Shown here: in pieces, positions 18,479 to 27,185 of the stretch
How the letters are laid out: each line of letters starts with the position of its first letter
Numbering within the stretch: position 1 is the stretch's first letter
NCBI RefSeq assembly: GCF_036924595.1
Contig: NZ_JAZHRV010000001.1
Coordinates: forward strand, 2,294,001 to 2,358,000
Source: Bradyrhizobium algeriense
Lineage (GTDB): Bacteria > Pseudomonadota > Alphaproteobacteria > Rhizobiales > Xanthobacteraceae
Length of the DNA stretch: 64,000 nucleotides
Reading direction: 5' to 3'
The notes under the pieces: generated by a model
What the model was told of the DNA's origin: nothing
The model's database searches: none
Seen by the model: the letters and a program-made list of their open reading frames with translations, nothing else
Made by a program: the position numbers and the translations under genes

Positions 18479-18652
18479 ATGACTGACGATCTGAAAAAGC
18501 TCATTGAAGCCGCTAAGACGGCCAAGCCTACCGCGGAACATCGGGAACAACAGCGACGAAGCTTTGTCTACGGCAATACTCACTTTGAAAATGAGCTAAT
18601 TACGCGAGAGATGGTCGATCGCGAAGCTGAAAAGCTGGCCAAGGAAAAGTAA
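18479..18652 (+). CDS. Fic antitoxin (VbhA-like), 57 residues
   Basis: A short gene read directly: starts MTDDLKKLIEAAKTAK and ends with AEKLAKEK, and its TAA overlaps the ATG of the fic gene (TAATG). It matches the layout of class I Fic antitoxins such as VbhA, a small helical protein encoded just upstream of the toxin. The segment RRSFVYGNTHFEN contains the Glu-Asn pair of the inhibitory (S/T)xxxE(G/N) motif, but the Ser/Thr is shifted by one (N at -4, T at -3), so the exact inhibitory register is uncertain. Base composition, like that of fic, is poorer in G+C than pccB. Confidence 0.8.
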   Translation: MTDDLKKLIEAAKTAKPTAEHREQQRRSFVYGNTHFENELITREMVDREAEKLAKEK

Positions 18653-19320
18653 TGACGGGCAGCGAGCGTGACCGGCGAGATAGCCGCGCGCTTGAGCCTG
18701 AACTTATTTCTGATCCCCAAGCTAAAGCTGCAGCCGAAGCACGAAATGGCTTCCGCCAATATGACGCAGCGATAGGCGCTATCCATAGCTCGCTGGACCG
18801 AGGTTCGTTCAAGCTTCGTCCCTCGCTTATACTTGGATTGCAGCGAGAAGCGCTTGCGGGGATCAGCGCCTATGCGGGAAACTATCGACCCGGAGGCGTT
18901 GCCATCGAAGGCAGCAAGCATGAGCCAGTCGGTGCGCATTTAGTTCCCGAATTGGTCGAAGACATGTGCGACTATGTCAACGATCGTTGGAATGAGAGCA
19001 CGCCGATCCATCTCGCGGCATATTTGATGTGGCGATTGAACTGGATTCATCCATTCGCCGATGGCAACGGGCGGACCTCGCGAATAGTATCTTACGTCGT
19101 GCTTTCAATTCGAGCGGGAGCAATACTGCCAGGCACACCGACTATTCCCGACCAGATCGTCGATAATCGTAATCCCTATTTCGAAGCGCTCGATGCGGCT
19201 GATGCGGCGTGTCGCGAAGGAAAAATCGACGTGTCAAAGATGGAGGATCTCTTAGCTACATTGCTTGCGAAGCAATTGGCGGGATTCTATCAGGCCGCGG
19301 GCGGGAGGCTGCCTGAGTAG
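18652..19320 (+). CDS. Fic-domain AMP transferase toxin
   Basis: 222 residues. The active-site motif HPFADGNGRTSR lies at 133-144 (His133), a complete canonical Fic loop including the anion-binding GNGR, so the protein is predicted to be an active AMPylator. A target-docking flap (about 83-103, AIEGSKHEPVGAHLVPELVED) precedes it. Two 60-base lines sampled within the gene are about 52% G+C, against about 65% in pccB, suggesting acquisition by transfer. It is translationally coupled to the antitoxin. Class I Fic toxins such as VbhT AMPylate type II topoisomerases; the target here is unknown. Confidence 0.92.
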   Translation: MTGSERDRRDSRALEPELISDPQAKAAAEARNGFRQYDAAIGAIHSSLDRGSFKLRPSLILGLQREALAGISAYAGNYRPGGVAIEGSKHEPVGAHLVPELVEDMCDYVNDRWNESTPIHLAAYLMWRLNWIHPFADGNGRTSRIVSYVVLSIRAGAILPGTPTIPDQIVDNRNPYFEALDAADAACREGKIDVSKMEDLLATLLAKQLAGFYQAAGGRLPE

Positions 19321-19353
19321 GCTCGTTGCCTAGCGCGCAGCGCGTAGGTACAG

Positions 19354-19436
19354 GGCGGGTTAGCGCCAGCGTAACCCGCCATCTTTCCGTGGCAACGGGT
19401 GCGGGGCGGGTTACGGCTGCGCCTAACCCGCCCCGC
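19354..19436. repeat. Two adjacent G+C-rich palindromes (REP-like)
   Basis: The first palindrome, GGCGGGTTA ... TAACCCGCC, occupies 19354-19380. The second, GCGGGGCGGGTTA ... TAACCCGCCCCGC, spans 19401-19436 and has a perfect 13-bp stem and a 10-base loop. They share the core CGGGTTA. They lie between the fic stop and the convergent VOC gene and could also act as a transcription block. Confidence 0.75.
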
Positions 19437-19456
19437 ATTGTTCTACAGCGAGGGCG

Positions 19457-19912
19457 CTAGGCTGCCTGCTGCTTCATGAATTCCGTCGCGCGCTTCTTGA
19501 GCTCGGCAGGCGAAACGTCCTCGACGTGGGTGCCGATGTGCCAGTGATTGCCGGCCGGGTCCGTCACGCCGCCGCTGCGATCGCCATAGAACATGTCCGA
19601 AGGCTCCATCACCGACGTGCCGCCGGCCTTCAGCGCCATCTGGTAAACCGCATCCACATTGGGCACGTAGAGGTGCAGCATGGCCGAGGTGGCCTTTGCG
19701 CGCTCGGAAGAATCGGAAATCATCACGACGGAATCGCCGATCTTGAGCTCCGCGTGCATGATCTTGCCGTCGGGCCGCATCATCGGCTCGAACACGAATT
19801 GTGCGCCGAATGCGCTCTTCATGAACTGGACGATCCTTTCCGCGCCGTCGACGACGAGATAGGGCGTGAGGGTGTGATATCCTTCAGGAACGGGTTTTAC
19901 TTTAGTTGCCAT
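19457..19912 (-). CDS. VOC-family (PhnB/glyoxalase-like) protein
   Basis: 151 residues from the ATG at 19912 with GGAG upstream; the longer open frame to 20056 lacks a better start. The sequence HTLTPYLVVDGAERIVQFMKSAFGAQ ... MMRPDGKIMHAELKIGDSVVMISD ... YGDRSGGVTDPAGNHWHIGTHVEDVS is the PhnB-like vicinal-oxygen-chelate fold. The metal-site residues of true glyoxalases are not all evident, and such proteins are often non-enzymatic or of unknown activity. Confidence 0.88.
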   Translation of the reverse strand: MATKVKPVPEGYHTLTPYLVVDGAERIVQFMKSAFGAQFVFEPMMRPDGKIMHAELKIGDSVVMISDSSERAKATSAMLHLYVPNVDAVYQMALKAGGTSVMEPSDMFYGDRSGGVTDPAGNHWHIGTHVEDVSPAELKKRATEFMKQQAA

Positions 19913-20137
19913 AGCTGTCTCCTCTGGTTTGGATGACGCCTGCAGCAGAACGACCCAACATTCCCCCTTGTTCCTTTGGATTTTCACGCGGTTGTTTGTA
20001 GAAAGTGTGACAGGTTCATTGCCGCGACGGCAGGGTCGCGGGTTCCGCGTCATCACGATGACGCGATGGTTTTGCGTGCGCGCGCAGGCGCACGCTTCTG
20101 CAGATCGCGCGGAGCATTCCTCGACATCATGCTCAGC

Positions 20138-20488
20138 CTAACGCGACACCAGCGGAACAAAATCGTATTCGCCGACCCCTTGCAGAACCAGGAAGGTGAG
20201 CGACGTCGTGCCGCCGTTGGTCACCAGATGCGGTCGCGCAGGTTTGACGACATAGACTTCGCCGGGCTGCAAATTCACTTCCTCTTTCGGATCCTGCAGG
20301 AACAGCCGCATGTGGCCTTCCAGGACGTAAAACGTATCTGACACATTGGTGTGGGTGTGCCACGGCACCTTCTGGGTTGCGGAGAGCTGCAACTCCGTAA
20401 TGCGAAAGCCGGGGCGTGCGGCGTGCTCGGCGCGACGCTCGACTTCGTACAGCGGACTGGCGTCCTTGACTGGCTGCGGCTGGTTCAT
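20138..20488 (-). CDS. Cupin-domain protein
   Basis: 116 residues from the ATG at 20488, which has GGAGG five bases upstream (the in-frame ATG at 20518 is rejected). Cupin motif 1 is PWHTHTNVSDTFYVLEGHMRLFL (metal ligands His-x-His and Glu) and motif 2 is QPGEVYVVKPARPHLVTNGG (His). This is a small single-domain cupin of the type that binds a metal and an unknown small molecule. No operon partner is evident. Confidence 0.87.
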   Translation of the reverse strand: MNQPQPVKDASPLYEVERRAEHAARPGFRITELQLSATQKVPWHTHTNVSDTFYVLEGHMRLFLQDPKEEVNLQPGEVYVVKPARPHLVTNGGTTSLTFLVLQGVGEYDFVPLVSR

Positions 20489-20570
20489 GACGGCCTCCCT
20501 CGGATCATCCGTCCCCAACGCGTGGTGATGCGCGATGATAGCCTTGCGCTGGCCTTCACGAAATGGGCAG

Positions 20571-20604
20571 TAGGATGGGTTTCGCTTCCGCTCTATCCAT
20601 CCTA
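20571..20604. repeat. Short palindromic repeat (TAGGATGG/CCATCCTA)
   Basis: An 8-bp perfect inverted repeat around an 18-base interior containing TTCGCTTCCGCTC. It is related in style to the GTAGGGTGGGCAAAG family seen at 25.2, 25.6, 27.0, 37.8 and 38.6 kb, but with a different arm. Confidence 0.55.
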
Positions 20605-20633
20605 TGAAGCTGAGACTGCCGCGCCGCGCCTCA

Positions 20634-20849
20634 TCACTCCAGATTGTTCTTCTTCTGCTGCTCGCCGTCCCGAAGGCGCTGCGCGATCGCCGTTCGCCTC
20701 GGTATCAGCGCGGCCTCGTCCGCGAGTCGCTGCGCGAGGTCGGAGTGATATTGTTGCACGACGTCGAGCACGGCGTCCTTGGCGAGCTTTCGATGGTACT
20801 CGGCAAGGAATCTGTGCAGGTCAGCGAGTTGTTCGTCGTCCATGGGCAT
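20634..20849 (-). CDS. Small helical protein, hypothetical
   Basis: 71 residues (or 69 from the second ATG, MDDEQLADLHRFLAEYHRK). The sequence is strongly amphipathic helix (AKDAVLDVVQQYHSDLAQRLADEAALI) with a charged tail, unlike the low-quality frames on the opposite strand. No Shine-Dalgarno is strong and I recognise no family. It is reported because composition looks protein-like. Confidence 0.45.
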   Translation of the reverse strand: MPMDDEQLADLHRFLAEYHRKLAKDAVLDVVQQYHSDLAQRLADEAALIPRRTAIAQRLRDGEQQKKNNLE

Positions 20850-20994
20850 CGCGCCTCAGCCGCTATCCCCAAATATACCGCAACCTGTTGATCCCGCGCC
20901 AGCTTTCGACGCGCTCAATCGTCGCCCGCGAGCGAGGTCAGATGGTCACGGCTGCCGCGGCAGGCTCCGCATCGGCGGCGCGCCGCTCGCTCCG

Positions 20995-21010
20995 TTAACC
21001 CTCTGTTAAC
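20995..21010. promoter_or_regulatory. Perfect CtrA box
   Basis: TTAA-CCCTCTG-TTAAC is an exact match to the CtrA consensus TTAA-N7-TTAAC. It sits 77 bases upstream of the coiled-coil gene and heads the unit that ends with the ftsZ paralogue. CtrA is the cell-cycle master regulator of alphaproteobacteria and regulates division genes in Caulobacter and rhizobia. Confidence 0.75.
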
Positions 21011-21086
21011 CATGCCGGCCTAGCCTGCGGTCATTGCCTGTTACCACTAGCGGATTACCGCCCGGTTCGTTCGGGGAGAACAGCCG

Positions 21087-21584
21087 ATGTCCGTTGAGAC
21101 TCTGACCTATGACGCCCTCGGCGCCCGCCTGAACATCTCGCCCGTGGCCGCCCGTTCGCTTGCCAGGCGGCTCCGGCTGCCGCGCTCGCTGTCGGACGAC
21201 GGCAAGGCGCTGGTGAGCGTTGATCTCGCCGAAATAAGGCACACGCCACAGCCGCCGGGCCGTCGCCAGGCAGGCGCCGTCGCCCAGCTGACGGCCAAGG
21301 TCGTGGCACTGCAGGCCGAGATCGTGCAGCTCGAAGCAATGGCCGCCGGTCACCGCGCCGATTTCGAGCGCGAACGCGAGCGCGCGGAACGCCTGGTGAC
21401 CGAGCTGCTGCATGCGGCTGCCGAGACCACGGCCGCCCGAGAGGCGGCTGCGCGGCTTGAGGGGGAGGTGGCAGTCCTGCGGGCCCGTGCCCGAACTGAC
21501 AGCTCGATCGACAAGACGGAACGCCGGCTGGGGCAGCTCGCCGCGACCCTGGTGGAATCAGACCGCAAGGCGGCACGTGGGTAG
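21087..21584 (+). CDS. HTH/coiled-coil protein upstream of ftsZ paralogue
   Basis: 165 residues. Residues 1-50 (TLTYDALGARLNISPVAARSLARRLRLPRSLSDDGKALVSVDL) look like a short helix-turn-helix of the MerR/KfrA-like type found in recombinase-associated or replicon proteins. Residues 60-160 are a long Ala/Glu/Arg coiled coil. It is 51 bases upstream of the ftsZ paralogue, same strand, under the same CtrA box. It may be DNA-binding; function unknown. Confidence 0.72.
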   Translation: MSVETLTYDALGARLNISPVAARSLARRLRLPRSLSDDGKALVSVDLAEIRHTPQPPGRRQAGAVAQLTAKVVALQAEIVQLEAMAAGHRADFERERERAERLVTELLHAAAETTAAREAAARLEGEVAVLRARARTDSSIDKTERRLGQLAATLVESDRKAARG

Positions 21585-21635
21585 CTATCCCAGTCTTCTC
21601 ATTCCGCAGCGTCGCGGAGCAATCGTGGGGCAAGA

Positions 21636-22895
21636 ATGTCTAGCACTGATATCCGCGAGTTGAAGGCGCGCATTATTGTATGCGGGGTCGGCGGCGCCGG
21701 TGGCAATGCCGTCAACAACATGATCGAGGCCGGGCTCGAAGGCGTCGACTTCATCGTTGCCAATACCGATGCCCAGGCGCTCACCAGTTCGAAGGCCGGG
21801 CGCGTCATCCAGATGGGCAGGCAGGTGACCGGCGGTCTTGGCGCTGGCGCGCAGCCCGACATCGGGCGCGCGGCAGCGGAAGAGGCCATCGAGGCGGTCC
21901 GTGAGCAATTGAACGGCGCGCACATGGTGTTCGTCACCGCCGGCATGGGCGGTGGCACCGGCACAGGTGCCGCCCCCATTATCGCCAGGACCGCGCGCGA
22001 ACTCGGTATCCTCACCATCGGTGTCGTCACCAAGCCATTTCAGTTCGAAGGCCAGCGCCGCATGCGTTACGCCGAAGCCGGCATCGCGGAACTGCTGAAG
22101 GAGGTGGACACCCTCTTGATCATCCCGAACCAGAACCTGTTCCGGGTCGCAAACGAGAAGACCACATTTTCGGATGCCTTCGCGATGGCCGATCAGGTGC
22201 TCTATTCGGGCGTCGCCTGCATCAGCGACCTCATCGTCAAGGAAGGCCTGATCAATCTCGATTTTGCCGACGTTCTCTCGGTCATGCGCGAGAAGGGCAA
22301 GGCCATGATGGGCAGGGGCGAGGCTTCCGGCGACAAGCGCGTGCTCAACGCCGCGGTGGCCGCGATTTCCAATCCGTTGATCGAGGATCCCTCGATCAAG
22401 CGCGCCAGCGGCCTGATCGTCTCCATCACCGGCGGCAGGGACCTGACGCTGTTCGAGGTTGACGAGGCCGCCACCCGCATCCGCGACGAGGCCGATCCGG
22501 ACGCCAACATCATCGTGGGCGCCACCTTCGATGCCAGCCTCGACGGCGTCGTCCGCGTCTCGGTGGTGGCGACCGGCATCGATAATCTCGGCGCGGCGCG
22601 CGAGCGCCAGCCGGCGGAAAGCTCACTGACGGACCTCGCCAGCCGGCTGAGCAACGACAGGCGCCGAACCGCAGAGCGGATCGAGCGCAGTGTATCGCCA
22701 CCGCGATTTGAGAATCCGTCGATGCTCCCGGTGGCCCGCCACCCCGAAGTGCGACCGGCAAGGCCGGTCGCGGAACATGCGCGGCCGGCGGCGCCGCAGC
22801 GCCTCGATCCGTTCGGCCGCGCCGCGCCCGTACGCAACCCGGTCGAGGAAAAGGTTCTCGATATCCCGGCCTTCCTGAGCCGCAAGGCGAACTGA
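21636..22895 (+). CDS. ftsZ: FtsZ paralogue (tubulin-like GTPase)
   Basis: 419 residues. The tubulin signature [10 protein letters not shown] is at 105-114, with [12 protein letters not shown] at 18-29, T7-loop sequence (INLDFADV, residues about 208-215) and the FtsZ C-terminal domain intact. It retains a C-terminal conserved peptide ([11 protein letters not shown]) that normally binds FtsA/ZipA-like partners. It lacks the long linker of the main rhizobial FtsZ (over 550 residues), and no dcw-cluster gene (ftsA, ftsQ, murC) is nearby, so it is most likely the second, shorter FtsZ known in rhizobia. All GTPase residues look intact. Confidence 0.93.
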   Translation: MSSTDIRELKARIIVCGVGGAGGNAVNNMIEAGLEGVDFIVANTDAQALTSSKAGRVIQMGRQVTGGLGAGAQPDIGRAAAEEAIEAVREQLNGAHMVFVTAGMGGGTGTGAAPIIARTARELGILTIGVVTKPFQFEGQRRMRYAEAGIAELLKEVDTLLIIPNQNLFRVANEKTTFSDAFAMADQVLYSGVACISDLIVKEGLINLDFADVLSVMREKGKAMMGRGEASGDKRVLNAAVAAISNPLIEDPSIKRASGLIVSITGGRDLTLFEVDEAATRIRDEADPDANIIVGATFDASLDGVVRVSVVATGIDNLGAARERQPAESSLTDLASRLSNDRRRTAERIERSVSPPRFENPSMLPVARHPEVRPARPVAEHARPAAPQRLDPFGRAAPVRNPVEEKVLDIPAFLSRKAN

Positions 22896-23058
22896 GCCGT
22901 GCTGCCGCGGGCCCTGGTCTTCTCCCAGGCGGTTCCTGAAGGGCTGTTGCCCTATACTTTCCATCCTCCAGCCTTGCTTTGGTCAAAACGGCGGTAGGGA
23001 GTGTCCACAATCCGACGATCGCCCGTTCAGTTGACGGCAAAACTGGGAGGAGGCGCCT

Positions 23059-23967
23059 ATGGAGTCCTCGGCGAACACCAAGCAAACCGATTCTCGCAAT
23101 GTCAGTCCGGGCGATGTTAGTCCGGGACTGTCCACGCAAGGACTGTCCACACAAGGACTGTCTACGCAAGGATTGTCCACGCAAGACTTGGAGCTGGTCG
23201 CGCGCGCCGATGAACGGCTCGCACATGCTTATGAGCAGATCGCCAGCGCGGATGAGCAACTCGCGCGTGTCAATGAACAGATTTCCAGGATGGAGGACGA
23301 TGCCGCGCGGAAGCAGGCCGTGAGCAAGCTTCGTCGGCCGTCGCGTGGCAGGCCGGCGCTGCGCGGCTTCATGGGCCTGCTGCTGACAGCGGGCATCTGT
23401 TTTGCTGCTTTCGCTTCGCAGTCCTATGGCGAGACGGCCAGGCAGATGATCTCGCGGTGGGCGCCGCAACTGGCTTCGTCGTTGCCGTCGGCAACACCGG
23501 AGCTCGCCGCCCAGCAGAGCCCGCCACCTGTTCAGGTGGCTGCGGCGGACGCGGCCATTTCGCAATTGTCACCTCCGGCTCCGATCGCGCCGCAAGACGC
23601 GGCACCCGCCGCGATCCCACCCGAGGTGACGCAGTCGCTCCAAACGATGGCGCGTGATCTCGCAAGCGTGCAGCAGGAGATCGGGCAGCTCAAGGCCGCC
23701 CAGGAAGCATTGGCCCGCGAAAATGCCAGGACTGCCGAACAGCTCAAGGCGGGCCAAGAACACCAGGAACAAATGGCGCGCGCGATCTCCAGCGCCTCCG
23801 AGCAGAATCTGCGGCTCAGGACATCAGTGCCGGCATCTGCCGCGACACCTGCTGCTACATCAGCCAATCCGCCACGGCGGGTTGCCAACGCTGCGCGCAA
23901 ACCCGTGTCGACGCTTCCGCCGAAGCAAGCGCGGGCGCCAGTGCAGTTGCAGGCCCGACAACAGTAG
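23059..23967 (+). CDS. Single-pass membrane protein with LSTQG repeats and coiled coils
   Basis: 302 residues. The N-terminus holds two VSPG units and four perfect LSTQ repeats, followed by a charged coiled coil (about 42-85). A single transmembrane helix is near 100-122 (LRGFMGLLLTAGICFAAFA). The periplasmic part has a Pro/Ala-rich stretch, a second coiled coil (about 190-255) and a basic Pro-rich tail. The coding DNA carries four 15-bp tandem copies. There is no recognisable domain. It is probably an envelope-spanning scaffold protein, which is inference. Confidence 0.78.
   Translation: MESSANTKQTDSRNVSPGDVSPGLSTQGLSTQGLSTQGLSTQDLELVARADERLAHAYEQIASADEQLARVNEQISRMEDDAARKQAVSKLRRPSRGRPALRGFMGLLLTAGICFAAFASQSYGETARQMISRWAPQLASSLPSATPELAAQQSPPPVQVAAADAAISQLSPPAPIAPQDAAPAAIPPEVTQSLQTMARDLASVQQEIGQLKAAQEALARENARTAEQLKAGQEHQEQMARAISSASEQNLRLRTSVPASAATPAATSANPPRRVANAARKPVSTLPPKQARAPVQLQARQQ
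23125..23184 (+). repeat. 15-bp tandem repeat, four copies
   Basis: GGACTGTCCACGCAA and three near-identical copies (single-base changes only) run head-to-tail in frame and encode GLSTQ units. Slippage here would change the protein by five residues without a frameshift. Confidence 0.9.
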
Positions 23968-24181
23968 TTTTCACAGGCGCCGCCGTCCACCGAAGGCTGT
24001 GTCGCCTCTCTCGCTGGTCGCAATATTTTCCAGCGCTCGGAATATAGCCGACGCAAATACCATTCATTGAGTTGGCGCGCCTGACGCGAATTTCGTTAAG
24101 TGCGCCAATCTGTCCCGGCCTTGGCATGTGGCGGTAGCCGGACGATGCGCTACGCTCCCTTGAAAAATCAGGGAGGAATCA

Positions 24182-25171
24182 ATGTCAGTGAGAATCAATC
24201 GCCGTCACTTCATCGCTGCCGGTACGGCGGCCGCCGCGATGCCTTTGCTCGCGCGCAGCGCCTCGGCGCAAGCCGCGTGGCCGTCGCGGAATATCCGGAT
24301 GGTCTGCAGCTACCCGGCGGGCGGGCAGACCGACCTGCTGGCGCGCGCCTTCGGCGATTTCATCTCCAGGCAGGTGGGGCAGACCGTCGTCGTCGAAAAC
24401 AAGGCGGGCGCCTCCGGCTCGATCGGCGCGGCGGAAGTCGCGCGCGCGGCGCCGGATGGCCACACCATCCTGTGCTCCATCTCGACCACCTATGTGATGA
24501 ACCGGGTCATGATGAAGAACCCCGGCTACGACATGGATCGAGACCTGACCCTCGTCAGCATCATCCCGGGCGCCGGGCTGCCGCTGGTCGCGAGCCTGGC
24601 GTCCGGCGTCAAGACGCTGGACGATTTCGTCGCGTTCGCGCGCAAGAAGGGGCAAGTGAACTTCGGCACCTACAGCGCGGGCTCGGTGCCGCACATGACG
24701 ATCAACGAACTCAACAAGCAGTATGATCTCAAGATCGAACCGATCCACTACCGGGGCGAGGCGCCGATGTGGACGGGGCTGCTGGACGGCACGCTCGATG
24801 TCGCGATGGGCAGCTACACGGCAGCCCAAACCGTCCTGCAAGGCAATAAAGGCGTTGTGTTCGCGGTGCATTCGAAGAAGGTCGCCGCGATCCCTGATAT
24901 CAAGACCCTGCCTGAACAAGGCGCGACATCGAAGTTCTTCACGGTAAGCGGCTTCACCGGCTGGGCGTTGCCAAAGGCGACCCCGCAACCGATCGTCGAT
25001 CGGCTGGCGGAACTGTGCGTGGCGGCCAATGGCGATCCCAAGGTGAAGGAAGTTCTCTCTACCTTCGTGCTGGATCCGGCGCTCGGCTTCAAGGAAAGCA
25101 ACGCCCTGTATCAGCGTGAATTGCCGACCTGGATCGAGAGCGCGCAGGCGCTCGGCCTGGAGCCCGTCTAG
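24182..25171 (+). CDS. TctC/Bug-family substrate-binding protein
   Basis: 329 residues with a Tat-type signal (RINRRHFIAAGTAAAAMPLLARSASA). The mature protein has the Bug-family pattern: WPSRNIRMVCSYPAGGQTDLLARAFGDFISRQVGQTVVVENKAGASGSIGAAEVARAAPDGHTIL, then LYRG-type segment HYRGEAPMWTGLLDGTLDVA. These periplasmic receptors bind carboxylates for tripartite tricarboxylate transporters, but many are orphans as here (no tctAB nearby). The ligand is unknown. Confidence 0.92.
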   Translation: MSVRINRRHFIAAGTAAAAMPLLARSASAQAAWPSRNIRMVCSYPAGGQTDLLARAFGDFISRQVGQTVVVENKAGASGSIGAAEVARAAPDGHTILCSISTTYVMNRVMMKNPGYDMDRDLTLVSIIPGAGLPLVASLASGVKTLDDFVAFARKKGQVNFGTYSAGSVPHMTINELNKQYDLKIEPIHYRGEAPMWTGLLDGTLDVAMGSYTAAQTVLQGNKGVVFAVHSKKVAAIPDIKTLPEQGATSKFFTVSGFTGWALPKATPQPIVDRLAELCVAANGDPKVKEVLSTFVLDPALGFKESNALYQRELPTWIESAQALGLEPV

Positions 25172-25190
25172 CGCGAAAGCCGACCAGCGG

Positions 25191-25223
25191 GTAGGGTGGG
25201 TACGCTTACGCTAACCACCCTAC
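25191..25223. repeat. Palindromic repeat, short form (GTAGGGTGG family)
   Basis: GTAGGGTGG ... CCACCCTAC, a perfect 9-bp inverted repeat with a 15-base interior, immediately after the TctC-like gene. It has the same outer arms as the longer copies at 27042, 37756 and 38615. Confidence 0.75.
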
Positions 25224-25253
25224 GAAACCGCTTGGTGCTCGATCTTGAATGTG

Positions 25254-25601
25254 ATGGCTGAGGACGACCCGACCGACGAGATTTCGCTCATCGAGGAGCG
25301 GCTTGAGGAGCTTGCCGAAGTCTCGGAGCGATGCCGAAAGATCATTCTGTTTTCCAAGGTGGCCATCGCCGGCGGCGCAGCCTTGCTGCTCGTCATGATG
25401 CTCGGCCTGTTCGGGTCCAGTCAGGTCGTTGCCCTCGGGTCGATCGCCGCGGTGCTGGGTGGAATCGTGTCGCTCGGATCGAATGTCAGCACGCTGCGGC
25501 AGACCAGCGACGCCATCAGCGCCGCCGAGGCGCTCCGTTCGGATCTGATCGGCAGGATCGATCTCCGGGTGGTCGGGGATAGCCCCATGAAACTGAGTTG
25601 A
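25254..25601 (+). CDS. Small membrane protein with N-terminal coiled coil
   Basis: 115 residues from the ATG at 25254 (a TTG three codons upstream is possible). An acidic helical N-terminus (TDEISLIEERLEELAEVSERCRK) leads into two hydrophobic helices (IILFSKVAIAGGAALLLVMMLGLF and VVALGSIAAVLGGIVSLGSNV). The family is unknown to me. It lies between two palindromic repeats. Confidence 0.72.
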   Translation: MAEDDPTDEISLIEERLEELAEVSERCRKIILFSKVAIAGGAALLLVMMLGLFGSSQVVALGSIAAVLGGIVSLGSNVSTLRQTSDAISAAEALRSDLIGRIDLRVVGDSPMKLS

Positions 25602-25621
25602 CGTGCCTCGCAAAGGCAGTG

Positions 25622-25708
25622 CGTAGGGGGGCAAAGCGAAGCGTGCCCACCGCTTTTGCTGCCTCACAGAGATGGTGGGCACGGCGCATATGCGCCTTTG
25701 CCCCTACG
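25622..25708. repeat. Palindromic repeat (CGTAGGGG/CCCCTACG form)
   Basis: About 87 bases with outer arms CGTAGGGG and CCCCTACG and an inner pair CGTGCCCACC/GGTGGGCACG. It is a diverged member of the GTAGGGTGGGCAAAG family and fills the space between two convergent genes. Confidence 0.75.
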
Positions 25709-25716
25709 AAGCCTCT

Positions 25717-26964
25717 TCACTTCATCCCGGTGCAACTCGCATAGAACGTCGTCGTCGCCGGCCAGTCCGAGAACATGCCGCGCACGCCGACCTGCTTTGC
25801 CAGCACGTCCAGCACCGTCAGCGTATCGCCGTCGCGATCGACCACTGATTTGATCGATTTGTGATAGAAGCCGCCGCCCTTGTGCAGCGGGCCGTCGCGT
25901 TCCAGCGACCAGCCGATCAGGTCGAGCCCGGCGGCCTTCGCGGCCTTGGCGTATTCGGAGGGGACGATCTCGCGCTTGTCGTTCAGCGTCAGCATGGTCC
26001 AGATCGGCGGGCCGAGGATCGCGACGCCTTGCGCCTTCAATTCCGCCATCGAGGGTTTCCAGGTGTCGGGCTTATTGGGATCGAGACCCTGCTTCTCGTA
26101 GCGGTCCTCGAGATACACCGCCTGCGCCCCGAACGCCGGCTCGGTCTTCACCCAATAGAGCACGTCGGCGAGATTAAAACTTTGCGCAAACACATCGCCC
26201 GGGGCAATGCCGGCTTTCTTGTAGGCGTCCAGCATTTGCGAAGCGTATTTCTCCTGGCTGTAATCGCCGTCGAACGGCATCGGCACTTCCGGCGCTTTCA
26301 ATTCCGGCGTGAATTTGGCGCCCAGGCTCTTGATCAGCGCGATGCTCTCGTCATGCGTCATCAGCGTGCCGGAATTGGCGTAAAGATCCGTGCGCCAGCG
26401 CGGCGTGCCGTTCTGGTATTCCTCCGGCGTCTTCGCATCCGGATTGAAGCCGTCCATCTTCGCGGTGAGCCGACGGAACTCGGCGAGCGTGATGTCAGAG
26501 GTGCAGCACTTTGCCGAGGCCTTCTTGCCGGTGGCGGGATCGGCCGGGCTGAATCCTTGCGAGCATTTGGCGGCAAGCTCCGGCACCGTCAAAATGTTGG
26601 TCGTGGTGTGCAGGTCGCACTGCGAATGGCGGCAGACCAGTTCGCGGTCTTTGGTAAAGGTCACGTCGCACTCGATGATGCCGGCGCCCATCCGGGCGGC
26701 CGCGACATAGGACTCTTTCGTATGCTCTGGGAATTCCAGCGCCGCGCCGCGGTGGCCGATGGAGAAGTCGGTCTTGCGAAACGGCCCGGTGCACTGGCTG
26801 AGTTGTTGCTTCAGCGGCCCGTCCTTCATCTTGTCGACCAGGTAAAATGGCCGCGGCCCGATCTGCGGCTCGCGGGGGAGCATGATGTCGTCGGCAAGGG
26901 CGGGAACGGCCGCCGTCAACAGCCAGAGGGCTGCGAGAAGGGCGGAGCGATGGCGGGCAGGCAT
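25717..26964 (-). CDS. Periplasmic glycerophosphodiester phosphodiesterase
   Basis: 415 residues from the ATG at 26964 (GGGAT just upstream); the frame is open to 27156 through a repeat, which is rejected. A signal peptide ends near VPALA. GDPD motifs: [15 protein letters not shown] (His71, Arg72, Glu80) and [11 protein letters not shown] (Glu99, Asp101 region), then [14 protein letters not shown] containing the second catalytic His. It hydrolyses glycerophosphodiesters to glycerol-3-phosphate and alcohols. At 415 residues it is longer than cytoplasmic GlpQ types, with extra Cys-containing loops (QCTG, CSQ, KCCTSD). Confidence 0.92.
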   Translation of the reverse strand: MPARHRSALLAALWLLTAAVPALADDIMLPREPQIGPRPFYLVDKMKDGPLKQQLSQCTGPFRKTDFSIGHRGAALEFPEHTKESYVAAARMGAGIIECDVTFTKDRELVCRHSQCDLHTTTNILTVPELAAKCSQGFSPADPATGKKASAKCCTSDITLAEFRRLTAKMDGFNPDAKTPEEYQNGTPRWRTDLYANSGTLMTHDESIALIKSLGAKFTPELKAPEVPMPFDGDYSQEKYASQMLDAYKKAGIAPGDVFAQSFNLADVLYWVKTEPAFGAQAVYLEDRYEKQGLDPNKPDTWKPSMAELKAQGVAILGPPIWTMLTLNDKREIVPSEYAKAAKAAGLDLIGWSLERDGPLHKGGGFYHKSIKSVVDRDGDTLTVLDVLAKQVGVRGMFSDWPATTTFYASCTGMK

Positions 26965-27041
26965 AGGGTGATCCCTCGGATAACGCGTTGCGTGCGGCCT
27001 TGATATCACGGAGCATGTGACAGTTGCGTGTTGAAAGGTGT

Positions 27042-27161
27042 GTAGGGTGGGCAAAGCGCAGCGTGCCCACCATGTCTTGCACCGTTGTTGATGGATGGTG
27101 GGCACGCGGAGCCTGTCATCGGGCGCGCATTCGCGCGACCCGTTGGCTTTGCCCACCCTAC
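27042..27161. repeat. Palindromic repeat (GTAGGGTGGGCAAAG family, full form)
   Basis: Outer arms GTAGGGTGGGCAAAG and CTTTGCCCACCCTAC are a perfect 15-bp inverted repeat 120 bases apart end to end, with an inner GTGCCCACCAT/ATGGTGGGCAC pair. It lies between the divergent GDPD gene and the following small gene. Confidence 0.85.
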
Positions 27162-27185
27162 AAGAACAATTCCTGGGAGAAAATC

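Noticed and set aside
21599..22885. Minus-strand Ser/Ala-rich frames opposite ftsZ
   Set aside because: Low-complexity shadow of the GTPase gene.
23125..23184. 15-bp tandem repeat as an iteron/origin
   Set aside because: It is in frame inside a protein-coding gene and codes for repeated residues; no rep gene or DnaA boxes nearby.
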